Part shown: piece after piece, positions 52,226 to 64,000 of the stretch
Numbering within the stretch: position 1 is the first letter of the stretch
Layout: each line of letters begins with the position of its first letter
Origin: Paramacrobiotus metropolitanus
Lineage: Eukaryota; Tardigrada; Eutardigrada; Parachela; Macrobiotidae
Direction of reading: 5' to 3'
Assembly: GCF_019649055.1 (NCBI RefSeq)
Contig: NW_026570348.1
Span: 304,511 to 368,510 of the forward strand
Length of the DNA stretch: 64,000 bases
Translations under genes and position numbers: made by a program
The notes under the pieces: generated by a model
What the model was told of the DNA's origin: nothing
The model's database searches: none
What the model saw: the letters and a program-made list of their open reading frames with translations, nothing else

Positions 52226-55200
52226 TTAACCGTGGGTGCCTTGGCAAGCATGGTCCTGAACACACCGCAGTGCTGTGTTCCGGGCCATGCTAGCGGAATC
52301 CTCGCTGGTTCGTACTCCGGAGTCCGGTTGCCGGAGTGTTGATGGCTTAAGGGCTTCGTATCGTTCTCCTTCCCGAGTCTGGTTGATGCCAAATCTCTTT
52401 TGGAAGAATCCCTTGCTCAGGACGAAGTCCAAGTCGTCACCCAACATGTACTTCTCGCCTCCTTTCGTTCTGTTGACGGGCTTGTACTTCGGGTCGACCA
52501 GCTGGGGTTTTTTAGCTTCCCATTCAAATTCGAACCTAGCTACCAGCTGATGTAGAACTTCGCCGCGGGTCAGTCCTTCCGGATGCCACGACATTTCCAT
52601 ACACGCTTCGATGGCATGTACCCAACCTTCATAAGTGGTCGGCGCCGGATCTCGTTTCTCCGGTGGGAATTCGTAATACATCCGCTTGCTGCTGGTGTAT
52701 GTCCGTATGATTTTACTTTCGTTGTACCCAAGGTTACAGTACCGGTATACGTTGCTCTGGCTTAGTTGCCTCCAACCTCCACCGATGTCACCGATCTTAT
52801 GGTGCCTGAGGAGCTGGAATGCGATCTTCGGTGTCGCAAACTTCGGTCCACAGGTCGCCAGGGCCTTCAAGGCCGCGAAAGTGTACATCCATCCCGGATC
52901 GTATTCCGAGACGCGTGGGGGTAGAGTATGAGCACGTTTAATGGCCACCGTCGGGTGTTTGACGTTTACCTTCGGTAGGTTAGGAATCTGTAACGGTAGG
53001 ACTTCCTGGGTATCCTCGTTCCATTCCTGGAGGAGTTGATTCGGATCGGAATCCGGTGTTAACCGTACTTGTTGACGGTAGTTCTGAGGAACGTAGACGT
53101 CACCACTATCTTCATCCATCGGCTCGTCAGCTTCGTTGCCGTCGTTGGCCGGTGGTTCGTTCTGATTGTCAGAAATCTCCGGTTCACCCTGCTGTTGTGG
53201 TGCCGAAGCTGGTGGAGGTTGATCGTCATCGTCGTTATCGTCATCCTCCGACCCTTCTGGTGTTTGATAGGTGTCGTCATCGTCCTCATCTTCTTCTTCT
53301 TCGTCCTCGTCTTCCTCTTCCGAGGGCGTCTTTTCCTTGGTCTGCGCCAACTTCTTTGTTGACTTAGCCGGTTTAGGTTGACCCTTCCGTGGAGTCTTAC
53401 CTTCCGGAGCCGGTGAAGTTTCCATAGGTGAGGTCGGTGGAAGAGATTGCGTGTCTTTCACCGCAAAACGTCCGGTTGTAGTCCGACCTAGCTTAGTTGC
53501 ACTTGCCCTTGCTGGTGCCGAGGCGGTGTTGACATATGTTACCGGTTCAAACGGTGCCCGAGGTCGGTTGGTTGGTAGTCGTTTCTGTGACGACATACCT
53601 GACGCCCGTGCAATGTTCAACATGTCCGCCGCCTCGCCGGATGGTTGTTCATCCGACTCACTGTACTCCTCGACGACCGTTTCAGTACCTTCGGGAGAGG
53701 ACTGTAGGTTGATATAGGATATCCGGAGTTTGAAATCGCGTCGTTGCTGTTCCGGTATGAACCGAGGTACTGTGTACCGAAGTGGTAAATCGCGTTCCGC
53801 GTTGGTCGTATGGAGGAAAACTCTGCCACCATCGTTGCGATGACAGGTCCTAAGAGGCCCATTATGACGTCAATATTGCCTTGGCTGTTCTCGTACATAA
53901 CGTTGTATATACGGGCGATATGTAGTAAGGAGGATCCGCGGGGGTTTCTTGCGTATCCGATGCATCTGACGATTCTCGTCGGCGGGTCGTCCAGTGCTCT
54001 GGCAGCGGCACTTTTGAGCTTTTGAATGATGTCCGGTGCGATTAGCTCGGCGGTCCGTCCCCATTGTCGGTGGACCGCTACGGCTAATCCAAAGTCCAAG
54101 GCCCATGCCACTATAGCCATCATAAGTTTCTGTGTGAGCCAGGGTGAGGTCCGACCTACGATCCTTAAGTTGGTCGAGAGGTCGCGCACCAATGACTGGT
54201 ACACATCTCTGCCTTCGTTTCGGGCGTTCCTAACGCTTCGGACTATTTCGACGTGAAGTCGAACCGTATGAAATCCGACTGGTCGGTCGCCAGGTTGAGC
54301 GTCGGGTAGCCGCTGACGTACGTCATCGGGGGCTGGCCATTCAGAAGCGTCAGTGTCTTCTTCGTGACTCCATTCTTCATTACGATCGCCTTTGAATCCT
54401 TCGTATGGGTCGGCTTCTCCATGGTCGGAGATCTCGTCGTCAGGTTCCGACGGTTTCTCCGATTCGTCGTCCGAATCTTTCTTGGACGTAGCAGGTTTCG
54501 GTTGCTTGAGTGGTGGCTTAGGCGTCGGCTTAGACCTTTCGTGTGGTCTTTCGGCCTCTGTTTTGGTCACCGCTGTACCTGCTCTGGCGATCAGTTCTCG
54601 CATCCGCTGTTTGGCTGCGTCGTAGTCAAATTCCTCCTTGGCGTTCCCCTTTTTGTCCGGCTTCTGTGGGCCAGCGTCTGAGGTATCAAGGTCTTCGGAG
54701 GACTTATGCCGTTTGGCCGGGTTAGGTTTCGGCGTCTTAATCGAAAGGTCCGACCTCGGTTTAGTCGGTTCCTTCGGAGGTTGTTTGGTCACCTCCTTTT
54801 CAGCTTCCTTTCTGGCTTCTTTCTTAGCCTTCTTCTTTTCCCTCCGTGACAACTTAGCCGAGTTAGCCGAGTTGATCACCTTTGAATCCAGTAATTCGTC
54901 CTGGATCTGCACGGAAGGTTCCCTTACTGGTTGAGGGTTCTTCATCTTGACCACCAATTGACGTGTTGTCGTGGAGGTCGACTTCGGGTCCGGTGCGAAG
55001 AGTTTCGGTCGGGTCGTGGCGGCCTGTTGTTGTGCCGCAAGTCGGACCTTCTCCGCACGGAATCGTTCTCCCATTCTTTTCATGACCTCAGCCATCCTTT
55101 GTGTAAGGCGTTCATGTTCCTTACGGACCGCGTCGGTGTTTCCAACGAGGTTAGCACGGCGTGACTTCAATGAGTTCCAGAGTTCTTTGTCCTCTGGGAA

Positions 55201-58200
55201 CGCAGTGTCCACACTCGCATCCTGTTCCGACCTGGTCAGGTCCTGAACGTGTTTCAAGGCTGGGTCATCGTGGTATTCTCGCGAGAAATCGTCAGCCGGT
55301 TGCTGCTTCTTTTTGCTTCTCTTACCCGGAGCTGTTGCCGGCTCATCTGTCCGAGATTCGTCAATGACCAACTTGGCTGGTTCCGAAGTCGATTCATTCT
55401 GTGATTCAGGTCCGACCTCCTTTGGAGACGTCGTATCCATCTCCTCCGGGGTCTGTTTCGGTTTAGTTGGAGTATTCCGGGGCGTGAACCTACGTGGTTG
55501 TTCCTTCGGAGGTTGACTCGGCATCGTTGCCGGTTGAGACGCTGCCCGGTTCGGTGAGATCTGTTTCACCGGAGACCTACTCCTTCTCGGCGTTGATTCT
55601 GCCGGTCGAGATCCATATGACGACCTGGAGCTTGTTTGTGCATCCATCAGCAGAGTCTCTTGCCAGGTTAAGTCGTCGTCATAGGTCGGGTCATCTTCGA
55701 TCTGGGCACCCTTTCTGTAGTTGTGGTCAGATTCGTCGCTACTGTCGGACATGATGCACCGAATCTTCTCGGTAACCTGTTGACCGGGTTGAGGGGGCAT
55801 CTCCAACGTGTAGGCTGCAGGGTTGATGCGAGGGTGCCGGAGTAGTTGGGCTGGCTTAATAATGGCCGCATCCAGCGGAAGCTGTCGTAGTGCCTGTCTT
55901 CCGCACCTCACAAACATCAGTCGGCGTAGAGCCTTGTCCCTGTCCTGGATTAGCGCGTATATCCGCTGACCGAGTGCTTGTTGCTCATCAGTGGATAGCT
56001 TTCCTAGCCTCAATCCCTCTGTTAGGTGGGCTTCGTTGAGAATCCGTTCCAGGTCATAGTTCTTGGCCTGTCGGACTAACTTCTTATGGACTCCAGACGT
56101 AAACACTGACTTTGTTACCGAGGTCGGTTTCTGTGACTGACCCGGTTGTGTTTCATCCGCTGGAGTCTTTTTCAAAATTTCCAACAGTTGTTCCTTTGTT
56201 CGGACTGGTGGAGGTGAGAATAGACGTCTCCTCGGACCTTTGTCGTCTGCTATGGGCTCTTTATGTGAGAGTCCCAGCAGAGTTGTTGGTCGAGTGAGTC
56301 GGGCAGCTGGCTTTGGTTGGCCGTCCTGCGGTGTTGTTGGTGTTTCGGAAGTATCCATATCCACCTGTTCGAATGCACCGACCTCGAGTTCGTTCCCGAG
56401 TGGCGGTACTTCATCCATTGGTTCATCTTGTTGAACCTCCAATGGTTTGACAGGTTGGACCGGTGGCTTAAGTGTCGCCTTAATCTTCTTCGCGGGAGTT
56501 TTCAGCTTGCGTTCTGCTTCCTGTTGTTTGCGTTTGTAGAAGTCTTCCGCGAAGCTGTCAATTTTGACTTTAAGAATCCGTAACCGATCCTGATTCTTGA
56601 CGGTCCGTTGCGTCTCAGGTCGGAGAATGAATCGGACCTCCTTGGTATTGTTCTCCAAGTGGCCTAGGTTGATGTCAATCTGGCAGTACTGCGGAGTCTG
56701 CGGGTCGGTTGAGTCCCGTAATTGGTAAAGTTCACCAATCAATCTGTCCGCGGTCTGCAGAGTCAACTGGATTTCGTCATCCGGTATGGATTGTGGAACT
56801 GCGAAAGGGTCCGTCGGGTTACGTGTCGACTGGATTTGTGTGATCCGAGCTCGACGATCCGTTGCTGCAGTTCGCAGCGATGCTTCAGAGGTTTCCTTTC
56901 GTTGTTGGTCACGGTCCCGTTCTTCAATGTAATCTCGGACTCGCGTTTCCAACCAGGAAGAGGTCCTTATTATATGGCCTCTTATGCCGGGAGTCTTCGG
57001 CGCGTCTGGATGGTGGAGTTGGCGGAGGAACTTTACGTTAGTTCCCAGGCCAAAATATCACGGTCCAAGTCTTGTGCTAACCGGCTGTTGGAATCACAAA
57101 AGATTCGACGGGCTCTCATTTCTGTGATGAGTTCCATCGTCTGATTCACCAGGTTAACCAAGTGAGGTGGTGCGCTTGTTGGCATCGTTCCTGGGTCCGG
57201 TATTGCTGACATTATTCTAGCTTCAGTAACCGGGGACATAGGTCGGTCGCTAATGTCCGCTGGCTTAGGCTGAACCGTTCCTACTGTTGAGGTCGGTGGG
57301 CCGGTCCTGCTGTAGAGGTCGGCTGAGTCGAGCTAGTCGAGGTCGGTGCTGACTGCTGACTTTGAAGCGCGGCGATTTCCGCCGTTAGTTCGCGGACTCG
57401 TTGTTGCGAGGACGTCAGTCGGTCTTCAGCGGCCTTCTTGTCGGCTGCTTGGGCTGGATCTTTGTCATCCATGCCGGCGAGTCGCACTGTCATGTTGACA
57501 ACGATTTCTCCGCGTAACTTAGGGCGCTTCTTAACGTAGCCAAGTCCTGTACTGGTGGCTTCGGCTGAGCCGGTCCTCCTGTTGAGGTCGGCTGCTGCTT
57601 TGCTGCTATCCGAGTCATCATTCTACGGTGACCGTCGATTTTGTTTTGGAGGTTAGTGACGCGTATCTGCGAGAATCTAAGTTGATCCTGCAGTGCTCTC
57701 TTCACATTAGCCATTGTTGGGTCGTGGCCTTCCATCTTGTTGATCTGGGCCTGGAGGTTGGCAGCTATTTGTTCTGCCCGGGCGAAGTCCGTCTTCAACC
57801 TCTTCATTTCCTCCCGGTCAAGTTCGCCTTGTGTTTTAAAGCGTGGATTCGCCTCCAACGTTTTCCACAAATCATCAACTCGTCTGAAGCAGATGGTATG
57901 CTGTTGTTCCAGCGCTACCTTCAGGCGTTCTTCCGACTTATCTGCTGAGTTGAGGTCGCGAAGCTGTTTGGCTAGATTCTCCAGCGTATCTACAGCTTCT
58001 CGGTACTGATTTTCGACTTCGTCCAGGTCGACCTCTTGTTGGTCTCTGGTGTCTTCAGCGAATTCATGTCCATCAGCAGGTGTCGGTGATATGGCTGAGA
58101 GGGTTCCGCTGCAGGTGGCGTTGCCTCCTGGCTGGTGCTTGTGTTGGCACCGGCTGATACCGTTTAACATGGTCGATTATCGACCGAAGAGCTTCCTCCA

Positions 58201-61200
58201 ACCGTTCTCTGGGTTGGCCACATGTTGGGACGCCCCATTCGCTAAGTGTTTCAGCGAAATCCAGCTCGATCCGCAGGTGTCGATCCGTTCGTTCGAGGTC
58301 GGTCACCTTCGTTGGTGACATCGGTCGATTCAGCTGGTAATTGTAAATTTCAGCCAAGTCCCGACCTGCGTGGGCAATTGTCTCCACGTGCTTCAGGACG
58401 TCCGGTATCGGCGTTGTTCGTACCAACGTCATTACTGCTGTTGTGGTCGGTGCTGGCCGTTGAGGAGGTAATGGTGTGGCAATCCGAGTGCACGACGATT
58501 CTGAATCAAGGATTTCTACGATCCTTTCAACTACCGACCTGAGTTGTCGGCTTTCAGTGTCGTTCGGATCGACCTTATCGAAGAGGTCCTGGGCTTGCTT
58601 TAAGTAAGCAGCCAGGGTGTCAATCTTCTGACGCGCCGTTCTAATGGCATCTGGGTCCGTAGGTGTCAGGTGTACATATGCCCGTTGGAGGTCGTCGAGC
58701 CGGTCCCATCCATCCGAAATGTGGGTGGATATCCGGGTTTGGCGGTCTTCCTGTACTTTGTTGTGCAGGGCCGTCCTCGGCGACGTCACTGGACTTGCTG
58801 ACTGTGTGGAGAAGTCCGGGGATACCACATAGTTCCGGTTCGGTAGGGGTATCTGCGGTGGCGGGTTCTTTTCAAAGAGATTTTGTTTCTCAATCCACTC
58901 GACCGCCATCCGAAGCTGGTGTTTCTCCTGTACTGTTGCGGTTGACGGGTCTTTCTTAACCAGGCCTCTGCGAGCTTTATGTAAGCTCGGAGGTCGGCAA
59001 TTTTGGTTAAGGCTCTTGGTTCGGTGCCCAACAAGACGCGTTCGTAGATTGTCCGAAGCGTGTCTTTGCCTTCGAGAATGGCTCTCCAAGCTGCTTCTGT
59101 CTGCTTGGACTCCTCCGTTTGAGTGCCATTGCTTGATACTTCCTATCGCGGTTTTGGGGAACTTGTTGTTCCGCCATTAAAGGTTCGTTCTGGATCAGAG
59201 TTTTAATCGCTCCAGGATGTTAATGAGCCGTTGAGCTTCGTCGTCCGTTGTTGGTCGACCTCGGCTGCTAAGGCGTTCTGCCGAGTAGATGGCTCTATCC
59301 AGGTCGGCAAGTCGTTGTGCGTTGCCGATTACCTCGCCTAAATCCATGATGTGTTCATCCATGGTCCATACCTGGCGAAGTCGTCTGGCCTCGTGCAGCG
59401 TGGAAGCGATGGCCACGGGGTCGGGTATCCGTAGTTGTTCGGATCGCCCTTCTGACGCTTCTAAGTTTTGGGAATACTGGGGGTACTGGTCCATTAACTG
59501 CCGAAGGTGAGCTATCTTCTGGTGGAAGGTCGCTAAGGGCAGTTGTTCCTTGGGGATGCCGTTCTTGATCACGTGTTGGATCTGGGCATTGGTTTTCTTA
59601 ATATCTTGGGAGTCCCTTCCCAGTCGGGTTGACTCGTGCAGTTCGAGTCTCCGATCTTGTCCGACCGCCTCCATTCGGGTCATCATTATGTCTGATACCC
59701 GCTGGAGATACTGTAGTTCCTGTATAATCGGATCTACTACCGCCTCCTGTTGGGCCGGTGGGTTCGGTGCTGGTTGAGGTTGCACGTTCGGCATATTGGG
59801 CACCGTAGCTGGCGAGGTCGGACTCGGCTGAACCGGTTGTATCTGCTGAGTCGGGGGGACAATGGCGAGTTCCGGGGGCGGTGTTCCCTCTTTCTCGATT
59901 TGTTCATCCATGTCCCTCATATAATGGTCCCAACCAATTAGTTGGTCCATGACCTCTTTCCATGCGGCATGGTTGTCAGGTTGTTCAGTAGACAGCTTAT
60001 GTAGCGTCTGTCTGAGTTCAACCGTTTCGTTCCACGCGTCTTCTCGTTGTTGTCGGAGTTCGTCCAACTTCGATCGTTTCAGCTCAGCATCCCTCCGCTT
60101 TCTGCGTTCCATGGCCTCCGCGAAGGATGTCCGACTACCAGGCTGTGTGGTAGACGAGGTCGGTTCCTGGTGGAGGCATCGACGTAACGACTTGCGTGGT
60201 CGTTGTCGATGACGGTTGAGCTGTGGAGGCGGACGTCGGTTGGGCCGCTCGTTGGTTCCGAATCGCGAATATATTCGTGTTGTCGTTAATGAAGGTCTGG
60301 AGTCCGGAGATTCGATCCAGGATTTCCACCTTCTGTCCAGGTAACCAGGAGTTGTCGGTGTAATTGTCGACAACTGGTGCGTCAAGTCACGCGCCTGGTC
60401 ACGAGCGATTTGGTCGAGTTTCCGTAACTCTCCGTTGGTATCGACCTACTTTGCGTAGAGGTCGGTATGGGAAGTTCGGTCGGTGGCGGGGGAGGTCGCG
60501 GCGGTACGACTTGTGTGGTCGTTGCCAGTACAGTCCCATGTGGGGCCTGTCCTCCGTACTGACTCAAGTGCTGGTTAAGCGACTGAATCAAGTACTGTGC
60601 CACCTGTGGATTCCCCCATGGAATCGGTTGTCCCGGGAGTCCGATGTGAGTCGGTGAGACTGGTCCCGTAAGCGGTAAAGGTGGAACCACTCCCGCAATG
60701 CTGAATGTTCCAAGTCGGGGAGGTGATAGGTATTGTTTGGCCCTATCGCGCTGAACGTTCCGAATCGCGTTGGTGACGTCGGAGTTATCGTTCCCATTCC
60801 TCCCGACACTGGCACGTATCGAGTTACAGGTCCAGCCCATGTCGGCTGGCTCGACGCCAAAGTAGGCGTTGTGAAAATCGGCGGTGGTACGTTCACCATT
60901 CCAGGCACTAACGTAGGCACTGGATAGGTCGGACCAACCATTGTTGTTGGTACCGGCCATCGGTAAGGTTGCGTTTGACCAAGTGGGTCTCCCGCAGTTA
61001 CCGTAACGGGTTGGTTACCGTTCGCGCCATAGTTGACGAGGAGTCCGCCAGTAGTAAATCCAGTGTTCGGTGGCAGATGCTGCGGTGGTACAGGTCGATA
61101 TTGAGGGCTTCGTTCTGGCCCGACCGTTAAACCTGCTAAGACATTAGCTGTATCGTTAGCATGCGGGTTATGTACCTGCGGCAGCGGTGTGTTCGTTGCC

Positions 61201-61331
61201 GACCGCGAGTTATCCGATCGCGAAGTCGAGCGATGGTGAGACGGGTAAGGGTGCGATCGGTTTGATCCGCTACCACTGCGTCCACTGTTGGATCCGCTAG
61301 AAGGTGGGTCGTTACGTTGTCGGCCCGACAT
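52226..61331 (-). mobile_element. Retroelement part: about 9 kb of hydrophilic coding sequence after integrase (fossil)
   Basis: Minus strand, starting with a Ser/Arg/Gly/Pro-rich part (MSGRQRNDPPSSGSNSGRSG) at 61.3 kb. Coiled-coil and Gln/Asp-rich parts follow at 57.0-60.4 kb. A Pro/Glu/Lys-rich part at 53.6-57.0 kb is open for about 1,100 codons, far beyond chance. It ends in a more structured part (TSPWLTQKLMMAIVAWALDF GLAVAV..., ARIYNVMYENSQGNIDVIMG). The last part (52.2-53.6 kb) has a long acidic run and then a folded-looking segment (YTFAALKALATCGPKFATPK, YEGWVHAIEACMEMSWH). No signal peptide, membrane anchor or envelope feature is visible. I recognise no family. It could be a displaced Gag-like or structural protein. 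Broken in several places. Confidence 0.6.
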
Positions 61332-61499
61332 TGTTGTCTGCTGTTAAGGAGAGGAATACGGCGCGTTAGAATTCTACCAACTCCCGTATATTCAACTGAA
61401 GACGTTCCAATCAACTGAAGAGGTTCCATTTCGACACCAGAGGTCGGCCTATACCTAGTAGTTACTTTTGACTACCTATAACTTATTCTAAGTTACGCC

Positions 61500-62100
61500 T
61501 ATGGCCCTATAACTGAGTCTGTTCTGTTGTGACTGCTTGTTTAGGTGTCTTTGATTTTGCTGTTTTGACTGGTTTCTCCGAGTCGGCTCGTCCTTCCGAA
61601 ATTCTATCGAGGATCTCCTTGTGAGCTTCGTCTTCAGCGACTTCAGTTTCCTCCAGCACTTGTTGTGCTGTCAGCTTCGGTTTCTTAACCGTTCCGGTCT
61701 TCCGTCTCGGCTTGGGCGGTCCGACCTCCTGGTCGGTCACTTCGACTTCCGTGGTCGGTGCCGCCGGGTCGGTTGATTTAACCGTCCTTTTCTTGTGAGT
61801 CCTTTTGGCTTCGTCGGTGCGACTGCCGGGTCGGCTACTTCGACTTCTATGGTCGGTGCCGCCTGGTCAGTCGTCTTATCCGACTTCTTCTTTCTTGCCG
61901 GTTTAGTCACCGACCTCTTGGATTCTTCCGTGGGTTGATTGGATGGCTGAACCGGTTCTTCGGACTTGTTGTCCGACTCCTTAGGCTTCTCCGAGGTCGG
62001 TTCGGCTGGTTCATCCGGTATCACATTTTGCTTCTGCAATTCCTGCAGGGCTGGTGTCTCGAAGTCCATCGGCGGTTTCTTCCGAGGTCGACCTCGACCT
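61500..62100 (-). mobile_element. Retroelement part: charged extension after the integrase (fossil)
   Basis: Lys/Glu/Pro/Thr-rich low-complexity coding sequence (EKPKESDNKSEEPVQPSNQP, KKSDKTTDQAAPTIEVEV). It seems to continue the integrase C-terminus before the next coding block begins. Disordered; no motif. Confidence 0.5.
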
Positions 62101-62160
62101 CTTTCTTAACCGTTACTTCGGGTTGGTCGGTTAAGTCCAATTTCTGCGATTGTTCGATGG

Positions 62161-63600
62161 TTACTTCGGGCTTTTTAGTCGACTTACTGGTTGCCTTCCC
62201 TTCTGTGGGGTCGGTTCCCAGGTCGTTATCCGGCTTCTTTGTCCAGATGACCGAGTTACGGGTCGACGTGCGTCGGCTGGAAAATGTTTCACTCGGTCGA
62301 CGGCTACGGTGTCTTCCCGTCCGTCCTCACTTCGGAGTAGTAGATTGTTCGGGCCAACGTAGCTGATGACCGTCCACTCTCCGTCGTATCGTTCCATCCT
62401 GGCGGGGTCCTTAGTTGGGAATTCCACCGTTACCTTATCCCGTGGTTTGAAGGTCGGTGATGACTTCTTATTATAAACTTCGGCGCTCCGTTCAAAGGCT
62501 TCATCAATGTTGATGCGCGCAATTTCGTGAGCCATCTGAAGTCGTTCCTTTATCCGCCTGATGTAATGTTCCTTATCCGTATACTGTTCCGGTGCATTTG
62601 TTCCGGCCACTAAGTCCTGTGGCATGGTCATTTCCGACCATACAGCATATGGTAAGGTGAAAATTTGGTCGAGGCATGGACTGCTCTGTTCATCCCGCAG
62701 ACGACGTATGGTAAGGCTCTGTGCCAACGGTGTCCGTCCTTTATGTTGCAGAACTTTCGTATTCCGTCCCATATCGTCTGCATTTGCCGTTCGACTTGTC
62801 CTTGACCTTCCGGGTGATAGGCCGTTCCAAGCGTGTGTTGGATGCCAAAGATCCTCGCAACCTTGGCAAATGTTTTCGCCGTGAAGTGCGTCCTCGGTCC
62901 GAGTGGATGAAGGTCGGCATTCCGTACTTCAGCAGGACATCTTCCACAAAGAACTTTTCAAATTCCTTCGCGGTGTTTGTTTTGGTTGCCCGGGCGATGG
63001 TGAACTTCGTCAGCTGGTCGGTTACCACTGCGATGTATTGGTATCCTTTCGTCTGCGTTCGAGGTAAAGGTCCCTTGAAGTCCGCGTAGATACGATACCA
63101 AGCTTCACCAACTTCCATCTTTTGGAGTTTACCCGGTGGGGACGTCGGACCTTGTTGGCCAAAATGCACTGTCGGCATTTCCGAATGTATTCGAACACGT
63201 CGGTTGACATCCGTTCCCAGTAGTAGCGCAACTTCAATGCTTCTACGGTTTTATCGCGTCCGAAGTGGTTTCCGGTTTTCCCGTCATGTAGCGAACGTAT
63301 GATGTTAGTTCGCATGAAGAGAGGTACGACGAAGCATCGTTCCAGCTTGTCGTTATTACCTTCAATCGATACAGGAGTCCTTGAGCCATCTGGTAGTGCT
63401 CGGTGTACTTCGACTTGTAGTCGAGTTTATCCAGGTTCTCCAGTTCATCGATAATTTTCCTCAGGTGCGGGTCTCGCAGCTGTGCTTTCCGCAATTCCGC
63501 GTTCGTTGACACGGGCGGTACGAGTATATCGCCATGTGGGCTCAACTCGTCCGTCTCTTCCGCCGTATTTGCGGTCCGGATGGTCGGTTCCAATATGTTG
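62161..63600 (-). mobile_element. INT: Retroelement part: Ty3/Gypsy integrase region (fossil)
   Basis: In order on the minus strand: a linker; the zinc-binding domain (HDGKTGNHFGRDKTVEALKL then YYWERMSTDVFEYIRKCRQC, an H-H-C-C finger); the catalytic core (YADFKGPLPRTQTKGYQYIA, VVTDQLTKFTIA, MPTFIHSDRG); and a C-terminal segment (KPRDKVTVEF, YDGEWTVISYVGPNNLLLRS) of the GPY/F type. This identifies the Ty3/Gypsy group. The enzyme joins element cDNA to host DNA. Broken, a few interruptions. Confidence 0.9.
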
Positions 63601-63849
63601 AGGTCCGACGTCTTGAGCTGGTACGTTGACGACCCGTACTTCTGTGGTACTTAGGTCATCCCAGTCCGAAATGACGTTACATCCGGGAAGAGGTGGGAGT
63701 GGAATTTCCGGTGGTTCCTTCTCATCCTCTTCTTCCTGTAAGCGTTGTCCTTCAGACGTAGGGTCCGTATGGTGCAGACTTTAATTTCGTCCTTAAAATC
63801 TTCAAAGTTAGGCACCTGATCCAACTCTTCGTGTGGATCTTTGTCATCA

Positions 63850-64000
63850 CCCGCTCGAGTGGCCACTCGACAAGGCGTCCGCATTGTCGCAGAAGACTCC
63901 TGGCTTATACTTGATGGTTATGTCCGCCCTTGCAGCCAGTGCCCATCGTGTTAGTCGAGGGTTGATGCCAGGTCGGTTTGATTCGCATCTGAGCAGATTC
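63850..64000 (-). mobile_element. Retroelement part: end of RNase H (fossil)
   Basis: At the window edge the minus strand reads NPRLTRWALAARADITIKYK followed by PGVFCDNADALS. This is the standard C-terminal block of Ty3/Gypsy RNase H (LTRWALAL...I.Y.PG...ADALSR). Reverse transcriptase must lie beyond the right edge. Confidence 0.85.

Larger units (their letters stand above)
48950..64000 (-). mobile_element. Giant Ty3/Gypsy-type retroelement, 3' two-thirds (fossil)
   Basis: Everything recognisable from about 52.2 kb to the right edge reads on the minus strand as one element: end of RNase H (63,850-64,000), integrase (62,161-63,600), a charged extension, then about 9 kb of hydrophilic coding sequence (52,226-61,331) and a repeat-filled 3' noncoding zone (50.1-52.2 kb). 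The left limit is uncertain, somewhere from 48,950 to 50,110. TGAC at 48,950 and a nearby minus-strand AATAAA would suit an LTR end, but the other LTR is outside the window, so this cannot be tested here. Broken, with roughly ten or more interruptions. Its 15 kb within the window already exceeds the whole length of most Ty3/Gypsy elements. It probably lies in a syntaxin intron, in the same orientation. Confidence 0.8.

Noticed and set aside
53069-53362. Plus-strand valine/leucine-rich frame resembling a membrane protein
   Set aside because: It is the antisense of an acidic Asp/Glu run in the retroelement, which reads as hydrophobic residues on the other strand.

Overview
The window reads as animal nuclear DNA. 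It has spliced genes with GT-AG introns, a bilaterian syntaxin, class A peptide-GPCR duplicates, a metazoan-type rRNA methyltransferase gene start, and a dense load of mobile elements. The sequence does not fix the species. A small invertebrate (panarthropod-like) genome fits best, and that is inference.

Layout. 1-1,150: 3' part of a restriction-endonuclease-type LINE, open to the window edge. 1,380-2,830: diverged dispersed repeat holding an 8-bp minisatellite. 2,831-3,230: first two exons of an FTSJ3/SPB1-type gene with no later exons in view. 3,505-8,790: element with inverted, tandemly repeated ends that encloses a Gag-like fossil region. 8,813-10,837: second copy of the dispersed repeat, then no recognisable gene. 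10,838-25,187: a complete-length Polinton with about 145-bp terminal inverted repeats. It carries polymerase B, protease, major and minor capsid, integrase and ATPase regions, plus an open frame that looks like a TATA-binding protein (TBP). 25,710-34,939: five apparently host genes of unknown family, two of which I resolve as two-exon genes. They surround an array of eight tRNA-like units of about 240 bp (27,860-29,640). 36,650-46,500: a duplicated peptide-GPCR locus with one four-exon copy and several decayed copies. A 3.2-kb foldback element sits in its last intron and itself holds a 401-bp hAT-like insertion. 47,783-48,387: the last two exons of a syntaxin-1-like gene, with an unusual tail after the membrane anchor. 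From about 49 kb to 64,000: a giant Ty3/Gypsy-type fossil on the minus strand. It has RNase H and integrase at the right edge, about 9 kb of further hydrophilic coding sequence, and a 3' noncoding zone full of short palindromes.

Functionally the window is host genes under heavy transposon traffic. The GPCR gene and probably the syntaxin gene carry large insertions in introns. The FTSJ3 start looks orphaned. The Polinton modules together describe protein-primed replication, integration, and capsid assembly and packaging. The TBP-like protein could add control of the element's own transcription, or interference with host transcription; no function is shown by sequence alone. The TBP-like Polinton gene and the tRNA-like array are the two items most worth following up.
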